Shown here one piece after another: positions 1 through 8,127 of a stretch of DNA of 45,211 nt; the stretch's first letter is position 1; each line of letters starts with the position of its first letter. The DNA comes from Bacillota bacterium. Its GTDB lineage: Bacteria > Bacillota > Bacilli > Bacillales > Cytobacillaceae. The stretch spans positions 1 to 45,211 of the forward strand of contig JAUZPL010000033.1 of assembly GCA_030705955.1 (NCBI GenBank). The letters run 5' to 3'. A program made the position numbers and the translations under genes. Under the pieces are notes generated by a model. That model was given only the letters and a program-made list of their open reading frames with translations, did no database searches and was not told where the DNA came from.

Positions 1-140
1 AACAGAGGGGACTTCCCTCTGCTTTAGAACATTATCTAAAAGTACACACTGTAATATAAATTGAACCGCCGTATACGGAACCGTACGTACGGTGGTGTGA
101 GAGGGGCGAAAATAATCAACTTATTTTCCCTCTACTCGAT
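1..140 (+). mobile_element. Group II intron, 3' end only (domains V and VI)
   Basis: Positions 65-96 fold as a complete group II domain V: a 9-bp proximal helix (65-73 with 88-96), a 2-nt bulge (C86 G87), a 4-bp distal helix (74-77 with 82-85) and a 4-nt loop. The triad at the expected place is CGC, a known alternative to AGC. Domain VI follows: G99-G101 pairs with C135-C137, leaving A134 as a bulged branch-point adenosine, and 108-115 pairs with 121-128. The intron should end at AT (139-140), about seven nucleotides past the branch point. The rest of the intron, including any reverse transcriptase gene, lies left of the window; a frame-1 stop at 25-27 could be its end, but that is a guess. 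Recognition is by fold and motif, not by search. Confidence 0.8.
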
Positions 141-161
141 TAAGGAGAGGAGGAGAATGTT

Positions 162-548
162 ATGCGAATTTTAATCTTGCTTATTATTCTTATACCTGCA
201 GCCGATATTGGGATTTTGCTTTTTTCGGGAAAAATGATTGGAGTATTGCCAACGGTTATTTTTATTTTCCTTACTGGATTTATTGGTGCATATCTTGCGA
301 AAAAACAAGGCCTGAAAACGATTCAGGACGCAAGAGAAAAACTTAGCCGTGGACAAATACCAGGGGAATCAGTCCTTGATGGAATCTGCATTTTAATTGG
401 GGGAACTTTGCTTATCACGCCTGGTTTTATAACAGATTTACTTGGATTATTATTGCTGCTGCCTTTCACAAGAAAACCATTTAAATGGTTCATAAGGGGC
501 TACTTTTATAAACGGATCAAAAATGGGAAAATAAAAATTATAAAATAA
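162..548 (+). CDS. fxsA: FxsA-family (UPF0716) membrane protein
   Basis: Small membrane protein of the FxsA/YtzA family, 128 residues. Hydrophobic segments are seen at about residues 3-22, 27-46 and 75-100, with a basic tail after residue 103 (RKPFK...KNGKIKIIK) that should lie in the cytoplasm. The Escherichia coli member is linked to phage F exclusion when overproduced; the native role is not established. The start is supported by a strong purine-rich ribosome binding site at 143-156. In B. subtilis the homologue ytzA precedes ytwI/ytvI, as here. The gene begins only 21 bp after the predicted intron end, and is followed by its own terminator. Confidence 0.9.
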   Translation: MRILILLIILIPAADIGILLFSGKMIGVLPTVIFIFLTGFIGAYLAKKQGLKTIQDAREKLSRGQIPGESVLDGICILIGGTLLITPGFITDLLGLLLLLPFTRKPFKWFIRGYFYKRIKNGKIKIIK

Positions 549-584
549 AAAACGTCAACTTCCTGCAAAAGTTGACGTTTTTTA
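549..584 (+). terminator. Rho-independent terminator after fxsA
   Basis: Perfect 11-bp stem (551-561 with 569-579) with a 7-nt loop and a following T run; begins right after the fxsA stop codon. Confidence 0.9.
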
Positions 585-618
585 TCGTTTTGGAAATTAT
601 AAAATTTCTTGATTTGGA

Positions 619-823
619 GATAACCTTGCAAATAGTGTATCGACGTCTAGCTTCGAAGCACAGGATGTGCAAGTGCCGACGTTGCCGCAGGACGCGGCGT
701 TTGTAGTCGGTCAGCGCCTATCCCCTCGAAGGTCTTAAGCCAACTCACTCCGGAGGTCAGGACCATCCTACGTGAGTCGTCTTAAGCTTGTCGGGGCTGA
801 CCAAGGCGCTTTCGCTTTTGTTC
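619..823 (-). repeat. Dispersed structured repeat, copy A (full length)
   Basis: Reverse complement of the element seen at 12561-12739. Read on the minus strand it starts at the ytvI stop codon and contains, in order: helix P1 (AGCGCCT / AGGCGCT), an inner CTTAAG/CTTAAG helix, helix P3 (ACTCAC / GTGAGT), the conserved loop core GGATGGTCCTGACCTCC, then a second module with hairpin GCCGC-GTCCT-GCGGC, hairpin GCACA-TCC-TGTGC and palindrome GCTTCGAAGC. The far end (619-660) matches the fragment at 33814-33855, which sets that boundary. The orientation is co-directional with ytvI. Confidence 0.85.
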
Positions 824-1944
824 TAAGCCTCTTTTCCTTTAATAAATGTCCAAATATCATGAAATACATTTGCACGGTAAAGTGTTCCGATAATAACAAC
901 AATCACAGGTCCTAAAATTAACCCTAAAAACCCGAGCAGTTTAAAACCAATAAACATCGAAATTAATGTTGCAAGTGGATCTATTCCTATGCTTGAGGAA
1001 AGGATTTTAGGCTCGGAGATCTGCCTTTGGACAATGACAATAACAAAAAGAACTCCTAAACCAATAGCTAGTTTTACATCTCCACCAATGGTCTCATAGA
1101 TGATCCATGGAATAAAAACACTTCCAGTACCAATATACGGGAGCAATTCTGCAATCCCAATAATTAGTGCGATTGTAATGGCATAATCTACTCTTAGGAT
1201 AAGCAGCCCGATTAATATAATAATTGTAGTAATGGAAATCAGGGTTAATTGTGTTCGGATAAACCCAAATAAGGCCTTTTTTAAATCAATGAATACTTTT
1301 CTGCCGCTTTCCTTTGCTTTACCGGGTAAGATTTTTCCACCAATTGCAGAAAGCTTATACCAATCCTTACTGATAAAAAATGTCGCAAGAAAAGAGATAA
1401 TTAAGACAGTAGCTGCATTTGGAAACCAGGATAAAATATTTGGTATGTTTCCAAAAAAGCTTTGAATAAATGAACCAGCAGTTGTTCCAATCTTTTTACC
1501 GACATTTTGAATATTTTCCATGATTGTATTTTGTTGGCCTACATCCAGCTTATTAAATATACTTGTTATATGATTATAAAAAGGAATAATCTGAGCAGCA
1601 AAAACCTTCTCAATATACGCGATAATAGTATCAAGATTTTCGGGGACTACTCTGGCAAGGTAGTTTGCACCGGAAACAATTTCAGCAATTAATAAAGTGA
1701 TTAGACCAGCAAACAAAGCAACAATGATGATAAGTCCTAAAAATACTGCGAGTGCCCTTGGCATATGTCCCTTTTTTTCAAACAAATTAACAAGGGGATT
1801 CATCAAAAAAGCAATGATAAGCCCTATAAAAAAGGGATACGCTATTTTGGCTAAATATAAAAAAGCAATTACACCAAAAATAATGGCACACAGAACAAAT
1901 ATAAACCTTAGAGCTCTATTTATATAAATAGGGTTCAAAGACAT
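823..1944 (-). CDS. ytvI: AI-2E family / sporulation integral membrane protein YtvI
   Basis: Polytopic membrane protein of 373 residues in the AI-2E transporter (PerM/UPF0118) family; the Bacillus branch is called YtvI. Hydrophobic helices occur near residues 12-32, 36-53 and 63-87, then a more polar stretch (about 95-165), then several further helices from about 170 to 350, the usual family pattern. The start is backed by an AGGAGG site just upstream on the minus strand (complement of 1946-1951). It is transcribed away from ytwI. The substrate is unknown, and the sporulation label comes from the family name rather than from this sequence. The stop codon lies at the edge of repeat copy A. Confidence 0.9.
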   Translation of the reverse strand: MSLNPIYINRALRFIFVLCAIIFGVIAFLYLAKIAYPFFIGLIIAFLMNPLVNLFEKKGHMPRALAVFLGLIIIVALFAGLITLLIAEIVSGANYLARVVPENLDTIIAYIEKVFAAQIIPFYNHITSIFNKLDVGQQNTIMENIQNVGKKIGTTAGSFIQSFFGNIPNILSWFPNAATVLIISFLATFFISKDWYKLSAIGGKILPGKAKESGRKVFIDLKKALFGFIRTQLTLISITTIIILIGLLILRVDYAITIALIIGIAELLPYIGTGSVFIPWIIYETIGGDVKLAIGLGVLFVIVIVQRQISEPKILSSSIGIDPLATLISMFIGFKLLGFLGLILGPVIVVIIGTLYRANVFHDIWTFIKGKEA

Positions 1945-2155
1945 ACCTCCTTTATCGGGTACTATTTATGTATTTATAGTTTAACATTATATATTGAGAC
2001 ATGCATAATTTTCCATGCTATTAAAAAGATTGTAATAAAAGGTTTCCTACCCAAAGTAAATTTCTACTATGAACAAACAAAAAAGTGAAAATAAAGGCTT
2101 TTTGTTTGAAATAAAAATATATTAAAATAATTTATTGTAAAAGGGAGGAATCATA

Positions 2156-2617
2156 ATGGCAAGTCAATCAGTTCTTTTCTTACTTTTATTAGTAACCGTA
2201 GGATTCATTGCTAAAAATAATTCGCTTATAATTGCTGTTTCTGTATTGTTAGTATTTAAAATCTTTGGTACCGGAGTAAAATTTTTTTCTATTCTTCAAA
2301 CTAAAGGAATCAATTGGGGTGTCACCATCATAACAATTGCGGTTTTGGCACCAATTGCAAGTGGTGAAATTGGTTTTAAAGAACTAGCTGGAGCATTTAA
2401 ATCTTCATATGCTTGGATTGCCCTTATTTCTGGAATTTTGGTTGCTTTGTTGGCAAAGGGTGGTGTTACTCTTCTAGCAAAAGATCCACAAATTACAACA
2501 GCCCTTGTACTAGGGACAATTATAGCTGTTGCGGTTTTTAAAGGGGTTGCTGTGGGACCATTAATTGGTGCAGGCATTGCATATACAGCTATGAGGATAA
2601 TGAGATTTATTCCATAA
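2156..2617 (+). CDS. ytwI: DUF441 (UPF0756) membrane protein YtwI
   Basis: A 153-residue, very hydrophobic protein with about four to five predicted transmembrane helices and glycine/alanine-rich helix-packing patterns, matching the DUF441/UPF0756 family (YtwI in B. subtilis, YeaL in E. coli). No catalytic motif is visible and the function is not known. A GGGAGG ribosome binding site precedes the ATG. It is divergent from ytvI and upstream of citZ, the same order as in B. subtilis. No obvious terminator follows. Confidence 0.85.
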   Translation: MASQSVLFLLLLVTVGFIAKNNSLIIAVSVLLVFKIFGTGVKFFSILQTKGINWGVTIITIAVLAPIASGEIGFKELAGAFKSSYAWIALISGILVALLAKGGVTLLAKDPQITTALVLGTIIAVAVFKGVAVGPLIGAGIAYTAMRIMRFIP

Positions 2618-3096
2618 ATAACTTGTATAAAGAAGATAAATGCACACATAAACAATGTATTTTTACCCCTAATTTGGACTTTTTATTCATATTGATGGGA
2701 CAGATTTGATATCTGTTTTTTTTGTGAAATAATATTTTTTTAATATTTTGAGAAGCTTACCATTCACAAAAATCTGATAATTGTTTATAATAGGACTTGT
2801 AAGCGCATCCTTTGTTACGTAAATCACATTTATAAGTTGAATGACTTATAAATTATTCTACTATTAGTGAAGTTAAGGTACTTTTTTTGTTTATGAGTTT
2901 CAATTCAACTCATTATTTGTATAAAAGAGAGGAAATATAAGAGTAATTTGTTTCACTTTTTAAATTTGCTTTTCTTTAAACCTTAACTTTACCACGGATG
3001 CATTTTTCACCGTGCTGGAGAAATTCCAGTAAGATATAGAAACGTTTTGAACAAATGGGTAATGGGGAAATTATGACGTGAAGGAGATGTTTTTCT
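2618..3096 (+). promoter_or_regulatory. citZ upstream region and structured leader
   Basis: A 479-bp gene-free stretch. It holds a likely promoter (TTCACA at 2763-2768, 17-bp spacer, TATAAT at 2786-2791), a perfect 7-bp inverted repeat ATGAGTT/AACTCAT (2893-2899 and 2907-2913), and two adjoining hairpins just before the gene: CACGG/CCGTG (2993-2997 with 3010-3014) and CTGGA/TCCAG (3015-3019 with 3025-3029). The B. subtilis citZ leader is known to be controlled by CcpA and CcpC and its mRNA by aconitase. The elements here are seen in sequence; which regulator uses them is not. Confidence 0.55.
2763..2791 (+). promoter_or_regulatory. Probable SigA promoter of citZ
   Basis: TTCACA (one mismatch to TTGACA), 17-bp spacing, perfect TATAAT. 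Transcription would start near 2798 and give a leader of about 300 nt. A weaker alternative (TTGAAT, then TACTAT) lies about 50 bp downstream. Confidence 0.5.
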
Positions 3097-4215
3097 ATGA
3101 CAGTAACACGTGGTCTCGAAGGGGTAGTGGCAACAACTTCCTCCATTAGTTCAATCATTGATGATACACTAACTTATGTTGGCTATAACATTGATGATTT
3201 AGCTGAAAACGCAAGCTTTGAAGAAGTAATTTATTTGTTATGGCATCGCGAGCTGCCAACACAATCCCAGTTAGATGAATTGAAAAAGCAACTAGCAGAA
3301 AATGCTTCACTTCCTAAAGAAATACTTGAACACTTCAAAATGTATCCAATAAAAGAGGTTCACCCAATGGCTGCCTTAAGGTCTGCTGTTTCTTTACTGG
3401 GTTTATATGATGATGAAGCAGATTTAATGGATGAAGAAGCAAACTATCGTAAAGCTGTACGACTTCAAGCAAAACTTCCTACAATTGTAACGGCGTTTGC
3501 CAGGGTAAGAAAAGGATTAGATCCGATCGCTCCCAGAACTGATTTAAGCTTTGCAGCTAATTTTTTATATATGCTCTCTGGAAAAGAACCTGAAGCAATT
3601 GCTATTGAAGCCTTTAATAAAGCACTTGTTCTGCATGCAGATCATGAATTAAATGCATCAACATTTACTGCTCGTGTTTGCGTTGCGACATTGTCTGATG
3701 TTTATTCAGGAATCACTGCAGCAATTGGTGCCTTAAAAGGTCCGCTTCATGGTGGGGCGAATGAAGCTGTAATGAAAATGCTAACAGAAATTGGTTCTCT
3801 AGATAATGTAGATTCTTACATTCATTCAAAGCTAGAAAATAAGGAAAAAGTTATGGGTTTTGGACATAGGGTATATCGTAATGGTGACCCACGTGCAAAG
3901 CATTTAAAAAAAATGTCCGAAAAATTAACCGAGCTTACTGGTGAACCTCATTGGTATGAGATGTCTGTTAGAATTGAAAATATTGTAACTGGCGAAAAGA
4001 AACTCCCACCAAATGTTGATTTCTATTCTGCGTCCGTTTACCATAGCTTAGGTATTGATCATGACTTGTTTACACCTATTTTTGCAGTGAGCCGTATATC
4101 AGGCTGGCTTGCACATATCTTAGAGCAATATGAAAATAACCGGTTGATTCGCCCACGTGCTGAATATACTGGTCCAGGAATGCAGAAGTATGTTTCAATT
4201 GAAAAAAGGGGTTAA
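3097..4215 (+). CDS. citZ: Citrate synthase
   Basis: Condenses acetyl-CoA and oxaloacetate to citrate, the entry step of the TCA cycle; cytoplasmic. The 372-residue length fits the short, Gram-positive type. Catalytic residues are visible: His218 in GPLHGGANEAV, His257 in GFGHRVYRNGDPR and Asp308 in NVDFYSASV. The start has an AAGGAGA site 10 bp upstream. It heads the citZ-icd-mdh group, and a hairpin separates it from icd. The long structured leader suggests carbon-source control. Confidence 0.97.
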   Translation: MTVTRGLEGVVATTSSISSIIDDTLTYVGYNIDDLAENASFEEVIYLLWHRELPTQSQLDELKKQLAENASLPKEILEHFKMYPIKEVHPMAALRSAVSLLGLYDDEADLMDEEANYRKAVRLQAKLPTIVTAFARVRKGLDPIAPRTDLSFAANFLYMLSGKEPEAIAIEAFNKALVLHADHELNASTFTARVCVATLSDVYSGITAAIGALKGPLHGGANEAVMKMLTEIGSLDNVDSYIHSKLENKEKVMGFGHRVYRNGDPRAKHLKKMSEKLTELTGEPHWYEMSVRIENIVTGEKKLPPNVDFYSASVYHSLGIDHDLFTPIFAVSRISGWLAHILEQYENNRLIRPRAEYTGPGMQKYVSIEKRG

Positions 4216-4262
4216 TATAAGGGTAAACATTTTACTTTTATATTAAAAATTGTTGTAATTAG

Positions 4263-4321
4263 GGTGGAATCAAGGTGAAGTAGTTTTACGTTTAGTCCGG
4301 ATTCCACCACATGCTTTTTTA
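4263..4321 (+). terminator. Hairpin between citZ and icd, possible attenuator
   Basis: Perfect 9-bp stem GGTGGAATC (4263-4271) with GATTCCACC (4300-4308), followed six bases later by six T residues. The gap before the T run makes full termination doubtful; partial termination or mRNA stabilisation is also possible. Confidence 0.55.
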
Positions 4322-4345
4322 CATATAGGAGGGAGAACAACAACA

Positions 4346-5614
4346 ATGCAAAGTGAAAAAATCACGGTTAAAGATGGAGTATTAAACGTTCCAAACAATC
4401 CAATTGTCCCATTTATCGAGGGGGATGGGATCGGTCCAGACATTTGGGCAGCAGCTTCAAGGGTATTAGATGCTGCAGTCGAAAAAGCTTATAAAGGCGA
4501 GCGCAAAATTGAATGGAAAGAAGTACTTGCAGGTGAAAAAGCATTTAACCAAACAGGGGAATGGCTTCCAAAAGAAACACTCGATACCATTAGTGAGTAT
4601 TTAATTGCGATTAAAGGACCATTAACTACTCCAGTAGGAGGAGGAATTCGTTCTTTAAACGTTGCACTTCGTCAAGAGTTAGATTTATTTGTTTGCTTAC
4701 GTCCTGTAAGATGGTTTGAAGGGGTTCCATCACCAGTTAAACGTCCTCAAGATACTGATATGGTTATTTTCCGTGAGAACACTGAAGATATTTATGCAGG
4801 TATTGAGTGGCAGGAAGGCACTGAAGATGTAAAGAAAGTAATTGATTTTCTTCAAAATGAAATGGGTGTTAAGAAAATTAGATTCCCAGAAACTTCTGGA
4901 ATCGGAATCAAGCCTGTTTCCCTAGAAGGTACAAGCCGTCTTGTTCGTGCTGCTATTAATTATGCAATAAAAGAAGGACGTAAATCTGTTACACTTGTTC
5001 ATAAAGGGAATATCATGAAATTCACTGAGGGCGCTTTTAAAAATTGGGGCTATGAACTTGCTGAAAGAGAATTTGGTGATAAAGTATTTACTTGGGCACA
5101 ATATGACCGCATTAAAGCAGAACAAGGTGCTGATGCAGCAAATAAGGCTCAGACAGAGGCAGAAGCTGCAGGGAAAATTGTTGTTAAGGATGCAATTGCT
5201 GATATTTTCTTACAACAAATTTTAACACGTCCACGTGAATTTGATGTTGTTGCCACAATGAATTTAAACGGTGATTTTATTTCTGATGCTCTTGCTGCAC
5301 AGGTTGGAGGGATCGGGATTGCACCAGGTGCAAACATCAACTATGAAACAGGTCATGCTATCTTTGAAGCTACTCACGGTACAGCACCAAAGTATGCTGG
5401 TTTAGATAAAGTGAACCCTTCATCCGTTATTTTATCAGGGGTTCTAATGCTTGAACATTTAGGCTGGAATGAAGCAGCAACTCTAGTCGTAAAATCAGTT
5501 GAGAAAACCATTGCATCAAAAGTTGTTACTTATGACTTTGCACGTTTAATGGAAGGTGCAACTGAGGTTAAAACATCTGAATTTGGTGATGAATTAATTA
5601 AGAATATGGATTAA
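4346..5614 (+). CDS. icd: Isocitrate dehydrogenase (NADP+)
   Basis: Oxidative decarboxylation of isocitrate to 2-oxoglutarate in the TCA cycle. The 422 residues match the bacterial NADP-dependent homodimeric type. The N-terminal motif [12 protein letters not shown], the substrate-site region [20 protein letters not shown] (containing the phosphorylation-type serine) and the metal-binding [10 protein letters not shown]...[11 protein letters not shown] segment are all present, as is the cofactor region [13 protein letters not shown] ribosome binding site AGGAGGGAG lies upstream. It sits between citZ and mdh as in B. subtilis, and may be co-transcribed from the citZ promoter through the intervening hairpin. 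Confidence 0.97.
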   Translation: MQSEKITVKDGVLNVPNNPIVPFIEGDGIGPDIWAAASRVLDAAVEKAYKGERKIEWKEVLAGEKAFNQTGEWLPKETLDTISEYLIAIKGPLTTPVGGGIRSLNVALRQELDLFVCLRPVRWFEGVPSPVKRPQDTDMVIFRENTEDIYAGIEWQEGTEDVKKVIDFLQNEMGVKKIRFPETSGIGIKPVSLEGTSRLVRAAINYAIKEGRKSVTLVHKGNIMKFTEGAFKNWGYELAEREFGDKVFTWAQYDRIKAEQGADAANKAQTEAEAAGKIVVKDAIADIFLQQILTRPREFDVVATMNLNGDFISDALAAQVGGIGIAPGANINYETGHAIFEATHGTAPKYAGLDKVNPSSVILSGVLMLEHLGWNEAATLVVKSVEKTIASKVVTYDFARLMEGATEVKTSEFGDELIKNMD

Positions 5615-5621
5615 TCATTTA

Positions 5622-5656
5622 AGGGGGCTGTTTCTTTGCAGCCCTTCTTAGGGTTT
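5622..5656 (+). terminator. Weak hairpin between icd and mdh
   Basis: GGGCTG (5625-5630) pairs with CAGCCC (5639-5644); the downstream T tract is interrupted (TTCTTAGGGTTTTATT). It is probably a processing or partial termination site rather than a strong terminator. Confidence 0.4.
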
Positions 5657-5703
5657 TATTTCAATTCATTTATAAAAATGCGTTTTAAAAGGGGAGAATG
5701 AAT

Positions 5704-6642
5704 ATGTCATTAAAGCGTAAAAAGGTTTCTGTAATTGGCGGCGGATTTACGGGTGCAACAACAGCATTCTTACTTGCTCAAAAAGAACTAGGTGATGTTG
5801 TTTTAGTGGATATTCCACAAATGGAGAATCCTACAAAGGGAAAGGCACTAGATATGCTAGAAGCGAGCCCGGTTCAAGGGTTTGATGCAAATATCACAGG
5901 TACCTCAAACTATGAAGATACAAAGGATTCCGATATTGTCGTTATCACAGCTGGAATTGCACGTAAACCTGGAATGAGCCGTGATGATTTAGTTCAAACG
6001 AACCAAAAAATTATGAAAAGTATAGCACAAGAGATTGTAAAATATTCTCCAAACTGTCATATCATCGTTTTAACAAACCCGGTAGATGCTATGACATACA
6101 CGATTTTCAAAGAGTCTGGGCTCCCTAAAAACCGTGTAATCGGTCAATCCGGTGTACTTGATACAGCTCGCTTTAGAACATTTATTGCGCAAGAGTTAAA
6201 TCTTTCAGTAAAAGATATAACTGGATTTGTTTTGGGCGGTCATGGAGATGACATGGTTCCTCTCGTTCGTTATTCCTATGCTGGTGGAATACCGCTGGAA
6301 ACATTAATTCCAAAGGATCGTCTTGAGCAAATCGTTGAAAGAACAAGAAAAGGCGGCGGTGAAATTGTAAACTTGCTTGGAAACGGCAGTGCTTACTATG
6401 CACCAGCAGCATCTCTTGTAGAAATGTGCGAAGCGATTCTTAAAGATCAACGGCGTGTGCTTCCAACCATTGCTTATCTTGAAGGTGAGTATGGCTATGA
6501 AGGTATTTACCTAGGAGTTCCAACTATCCTTGGAGCAAATGGGATTGAAAAAGTAATCGAGCTAGAATTGACTAAAGAAGAAAAAGATGCTTTAGATAAA
6601 TCTGTAGAGTCAGTACAAAATGTTATGAAGGTATTAGCTTAA
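5704..6642 (+). CDS. mdh: Malate dehydrogenase (NAD+)
   Basis: Interconverts malate and oxaloacetate, the last TCA step, and shares the lactate/malate dehydrogenase fold. The Rossmann motif [15 protein letters not shown] opens the protein; the substrate-binding arginines of [13 protein letters not shown], the NPVDAMTY segment and the catalytic histidine in [10 protein letters not shown] are present. An in-frame ATG at 5698 lies too close to the ribosome binding site GGGGAG (5691-5696); the ATG at 5704 gives a 7-nt spacer and 312 residues, the length of the B. subtilis enzyme. Last gene of the citZ-icd-mdh set, followed by a strong terminator. Confidence 0.96.
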   Translation: MSLKRKKVSVIGGGFTGATTAFLLAQKELGDVVLVDIPQMENPTKGKALDMLEASPVQGFDANITGTSNYEDTKDSDIVVITAGIARKPGMSRDDLVQTNQKIMKSIAQEIVKYSPNCHIIVLTNPVDAMTYTIFKESGLPKNRVIGQSGVLDTARFRTFIAQELNLSVKDITGFVLGGHGDDMVPLVRYSYAGGIPLETLIPKDRLEQIVERTRKGGGEIVNLLGNGSAYYAPAASLVEMCEAILKDQRRVLPTIAYLEGEYGYEGIYLGVPTILGANGIEKVIELELTKEEKDALDKSVESVQNVMKVLA

Positions 6643-6654
6643 TACTAGGCAATG

Positions 6655-6685
6655 AAAATTCGGGGGAAGAACCCCCGAATTTTTA
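6655..6685 (+). terminator. Strong terminator after mdh
   Basis: Perfect 10-bp stem AATTCGGGGG (6657-6666) / CCCCCGAATT (6672-6681), 5-nt loop, T-rich tail. Confidence 0.95.
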
Positions 6686-6731
6686 TTCTTTCATAATCAC
6701 AGAATAATAAGTAGAATTTACTTGTTATAAA

Positions 6732-6779
6732 TTGTATGATACAAAAGAGAAAATATAGTTTAAATTGAAAACGATTACA
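6732..6779 (+). promoter_or_regulatory. Promoter with consensus cre (CcpA) site upstream of the MaoC-like gene
   Basis: TGAAAACGATTACA at 6766-6779 matches the catabolite-responsive element consensus TGWAANCGNTNWCA at every position. A candidate promoter TTGTAT (6732-6737), 16-bp spacer, TATAGT (6754-6759) would start transcription almost exactly at the cre site, a placement expected to give CcpA repression. The cre match is direct observation; the promoter and effect are inferred. Confidence 0.65.
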
Positions 6780-6790
6780 ATGGAGGGGAT

Positions 6791-7273
6791 ATGCCTATGT
6801 TACTTGGAAAGAAGCGGAAGTTGGGAAGAAGAATAGAGGAAATAACGGTTGGAGAAAAATTAACCTTAACTGAAAAAATCGAAGATAAAGATCTTCTCCT
6901 TTATTTAGGATTGACTGATGATGCCAATCCTTTATATATTCAGCATGACTATGCATCTCAAACTCCATTTGAAAAGCCAATTGTTCCAAGTATCCTGTTA
7001 ACAGGAAAGATAACTTCTGCCATATCAAAATATTTACCTGGGCCAGGAAGCCATATTTTAGGGCAAGAAATTGACTTTCTTAAACCTGTTTATCATTATG
7101 CAACTGTCCAATTTTTATTTGAGGTAATGGAAGTTGATAGACCACATCATGTGATTGTCCTTAGAGTAATTGGCAAAAATGAAAAAGATGAAGAGGTAAT
7201 AAGAGGAAAATTAAAAGTATGTCCACCTCATAAGCTTCAGAGACTAGATGGGAAGGTACTTGAGAATTTTTAA
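6791..7273 (+). CDS. MaoC-like hot-dog-fold protein with altered active site
   Basis: A 160-residue protein resembling MaoC/(R)-enoyl-CoA hydratase-type hot-dog domains: the segment LTDDANPLYIQHDYA (about residues 56-70) corresponds to the hydratase motif D-x-N-P-x-H, and PIVPSILLTGKI to the adjoining helix region. The catalytic His is Tyr here (NPLY), so ordinary hydratase activity is doubtful; thioester binding remains possible. The start is uncertain: ATG 6791 and ATG 6797 both follow GGAGGGG (6782-6788), with short and long spacing. It lies alone between terminators and behind a cre site, suggesting it is shut off by preferred sugars. Exact function unknown. Confidence 0.75.
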   Translation: MPMLLGKKRKLGRRIEEITVGEKLTLTEKIEDKDLLLYLGLTDDANPLYIQHDYASQTPFEKPIVPSILLTGKITSAISKYLPGPGSHILGQEIDFLKPVYHYATVQFLFEVMEVDRPHHVIVLRVIGKNEKDEEVIRGKLKVCPPHKLQRLDGKVLENF

Positions 7274-7282
7274 AAATAAATC

Positions 7283-7320
7283 AGAAATGGAGACGTTCAC
7301 ATACGTCTCCATTTCTATTT
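7283..7320 (+). terminator. Terminator after the MaoC-like gene
   Basis: Perfect 11-bp stem AAATGGAGACG (7285-7295) / CGTCTCCATTT (7304-7314) with a short T-rich tail. Confidence 0.85.
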
Positions 7321-7413
7321 GAAAGATAAAAATAGTGTCAAGAGGTAATTCAATCTTTTTTATACTATAATATTATAGAAGTTACCAATAAATATTTATT
7401 TTTGGAGGGTTTT

Positions 7414-8127
7414 ATGGGGAATTTTGTTTTAGTTGTAGATGATGAGCCTTCAATTGTAACATTACTAAAATATAATTTAGAGCAAGCTGGGTATTCAGTT
7501 ATTACTGCTTCGGATGGAGAAGAAGGATTGGATTTAGCTGTTAAAGAGTCTCCTGATCTTTTAATTCTAGATTTAATGCTGCCAAAATTAGATGGTATGG
7601 AAGTATGCAAGCAATTAAGGCAAAAAAAGATGATGACCCCCATTTTAATGTTGACTGCGAAAGATGATGAATTTGATAAAGTTTTAGGCCTTGAGCTTGG
7701 TGCAGATGATTATATGGTGAAGCCATTTAGTCCAAGGGAAGTTGTGGCACGTGTAAAGGCGATCTTAAGAAGAACCCAGGTTTCGAGAGAAGAGTTAGAT
7801 AGGAATGTAACTAGCGAAATTCTTCAAATAGGAAATTTGAAATTAATACCTGAACAATATGAAGCCTATTTTAAGGATGAATTATTAGAGTTAACGTTAA
7901 AGGAGTTTGAATTACTCCTATATCTTGTTCAAAATAAAGGGCGTGTATTAACACGTGATCAATTATTAAGCACAGTCTGGAACTATGATTTTGCTGGTGA
8001 TACAAGAATTGTGGATGTTCATATTTCACATCTTCGGGACAAAATAGAAAAAGACTCTAAAAAACCTGAATATATTAAAACAATACGCGGACTAGGATAT
8101 AAAATGGAGGAGCCTGTTAGGGAATGA
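7414..8127 (+). CDS. phoP: Response regulator PhoP (OmpR family)
   Basis: DNA-binding response regulator for phosphate starvation, activated by PhoR. An N-terminal receiver domain (about residues 1-118) has acidic residues in VVDDE, the phospho-acceptor Asp53 in LILDLMLP and Lys103 in MVKPF. A C-terminal winged helix (about 138-235) has the typical TLKEFELLLYLVQNKGRVL and VDVHISHLRDKI elements. A TTG at 7402 extends the frame, but the ribosome binding site GGAGG (7404-7408) lies inside that extension, so ATG 7414 is chosen (237 residues). It overlaps phoR by 4 bp, so the two are translationally coupled. Confidence 0.95.
   Translation: MGNFVLVVDDEPSIVTLLKYNLEQAGYSVITASDGEEGLDLAVKESPDLLILDLMLPKLDGMEVCKQLRQKKMMTPILMLTAKDDEFDKVLGLELGADDYMVKPFSPREVVARVKAILRRTQVSREELDRNVTSEILQIGNLKLIPEQYEAYFKDELLELTLKEFELLLYLVQNKGRVLTRDQLLSTVWNYDFAGDTRIVDVHISHLRDKIEKDSKKPEYIKTIRGLGYKMEEPVRE

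Noticed and set aside
3-21. Hairpin CAGAGGG-CCCTCTG at the left edge as a terminator
   Set aside because: No T run follows; it is more likely part of the intron near domain IV.
2296-2655. Long minus-strand reading frames opposite ytwI and other genes
   Set aside because: They are antisense shadows of well-supported genes, without ribosome binding sites or recognisable domains.
2798-2811. cre site TGTAAGCGCATCCT upstream of citZ
   Set aside because: Three mismatches to the consensus, including the outer symmetrical bases; not good enough to annotate.
7402-7413. Upstream TTG start for phoP
   Set aside because: The extension contains the ribosome binding site; ATG 7414 gives the normal receiver-domain N-terminus.
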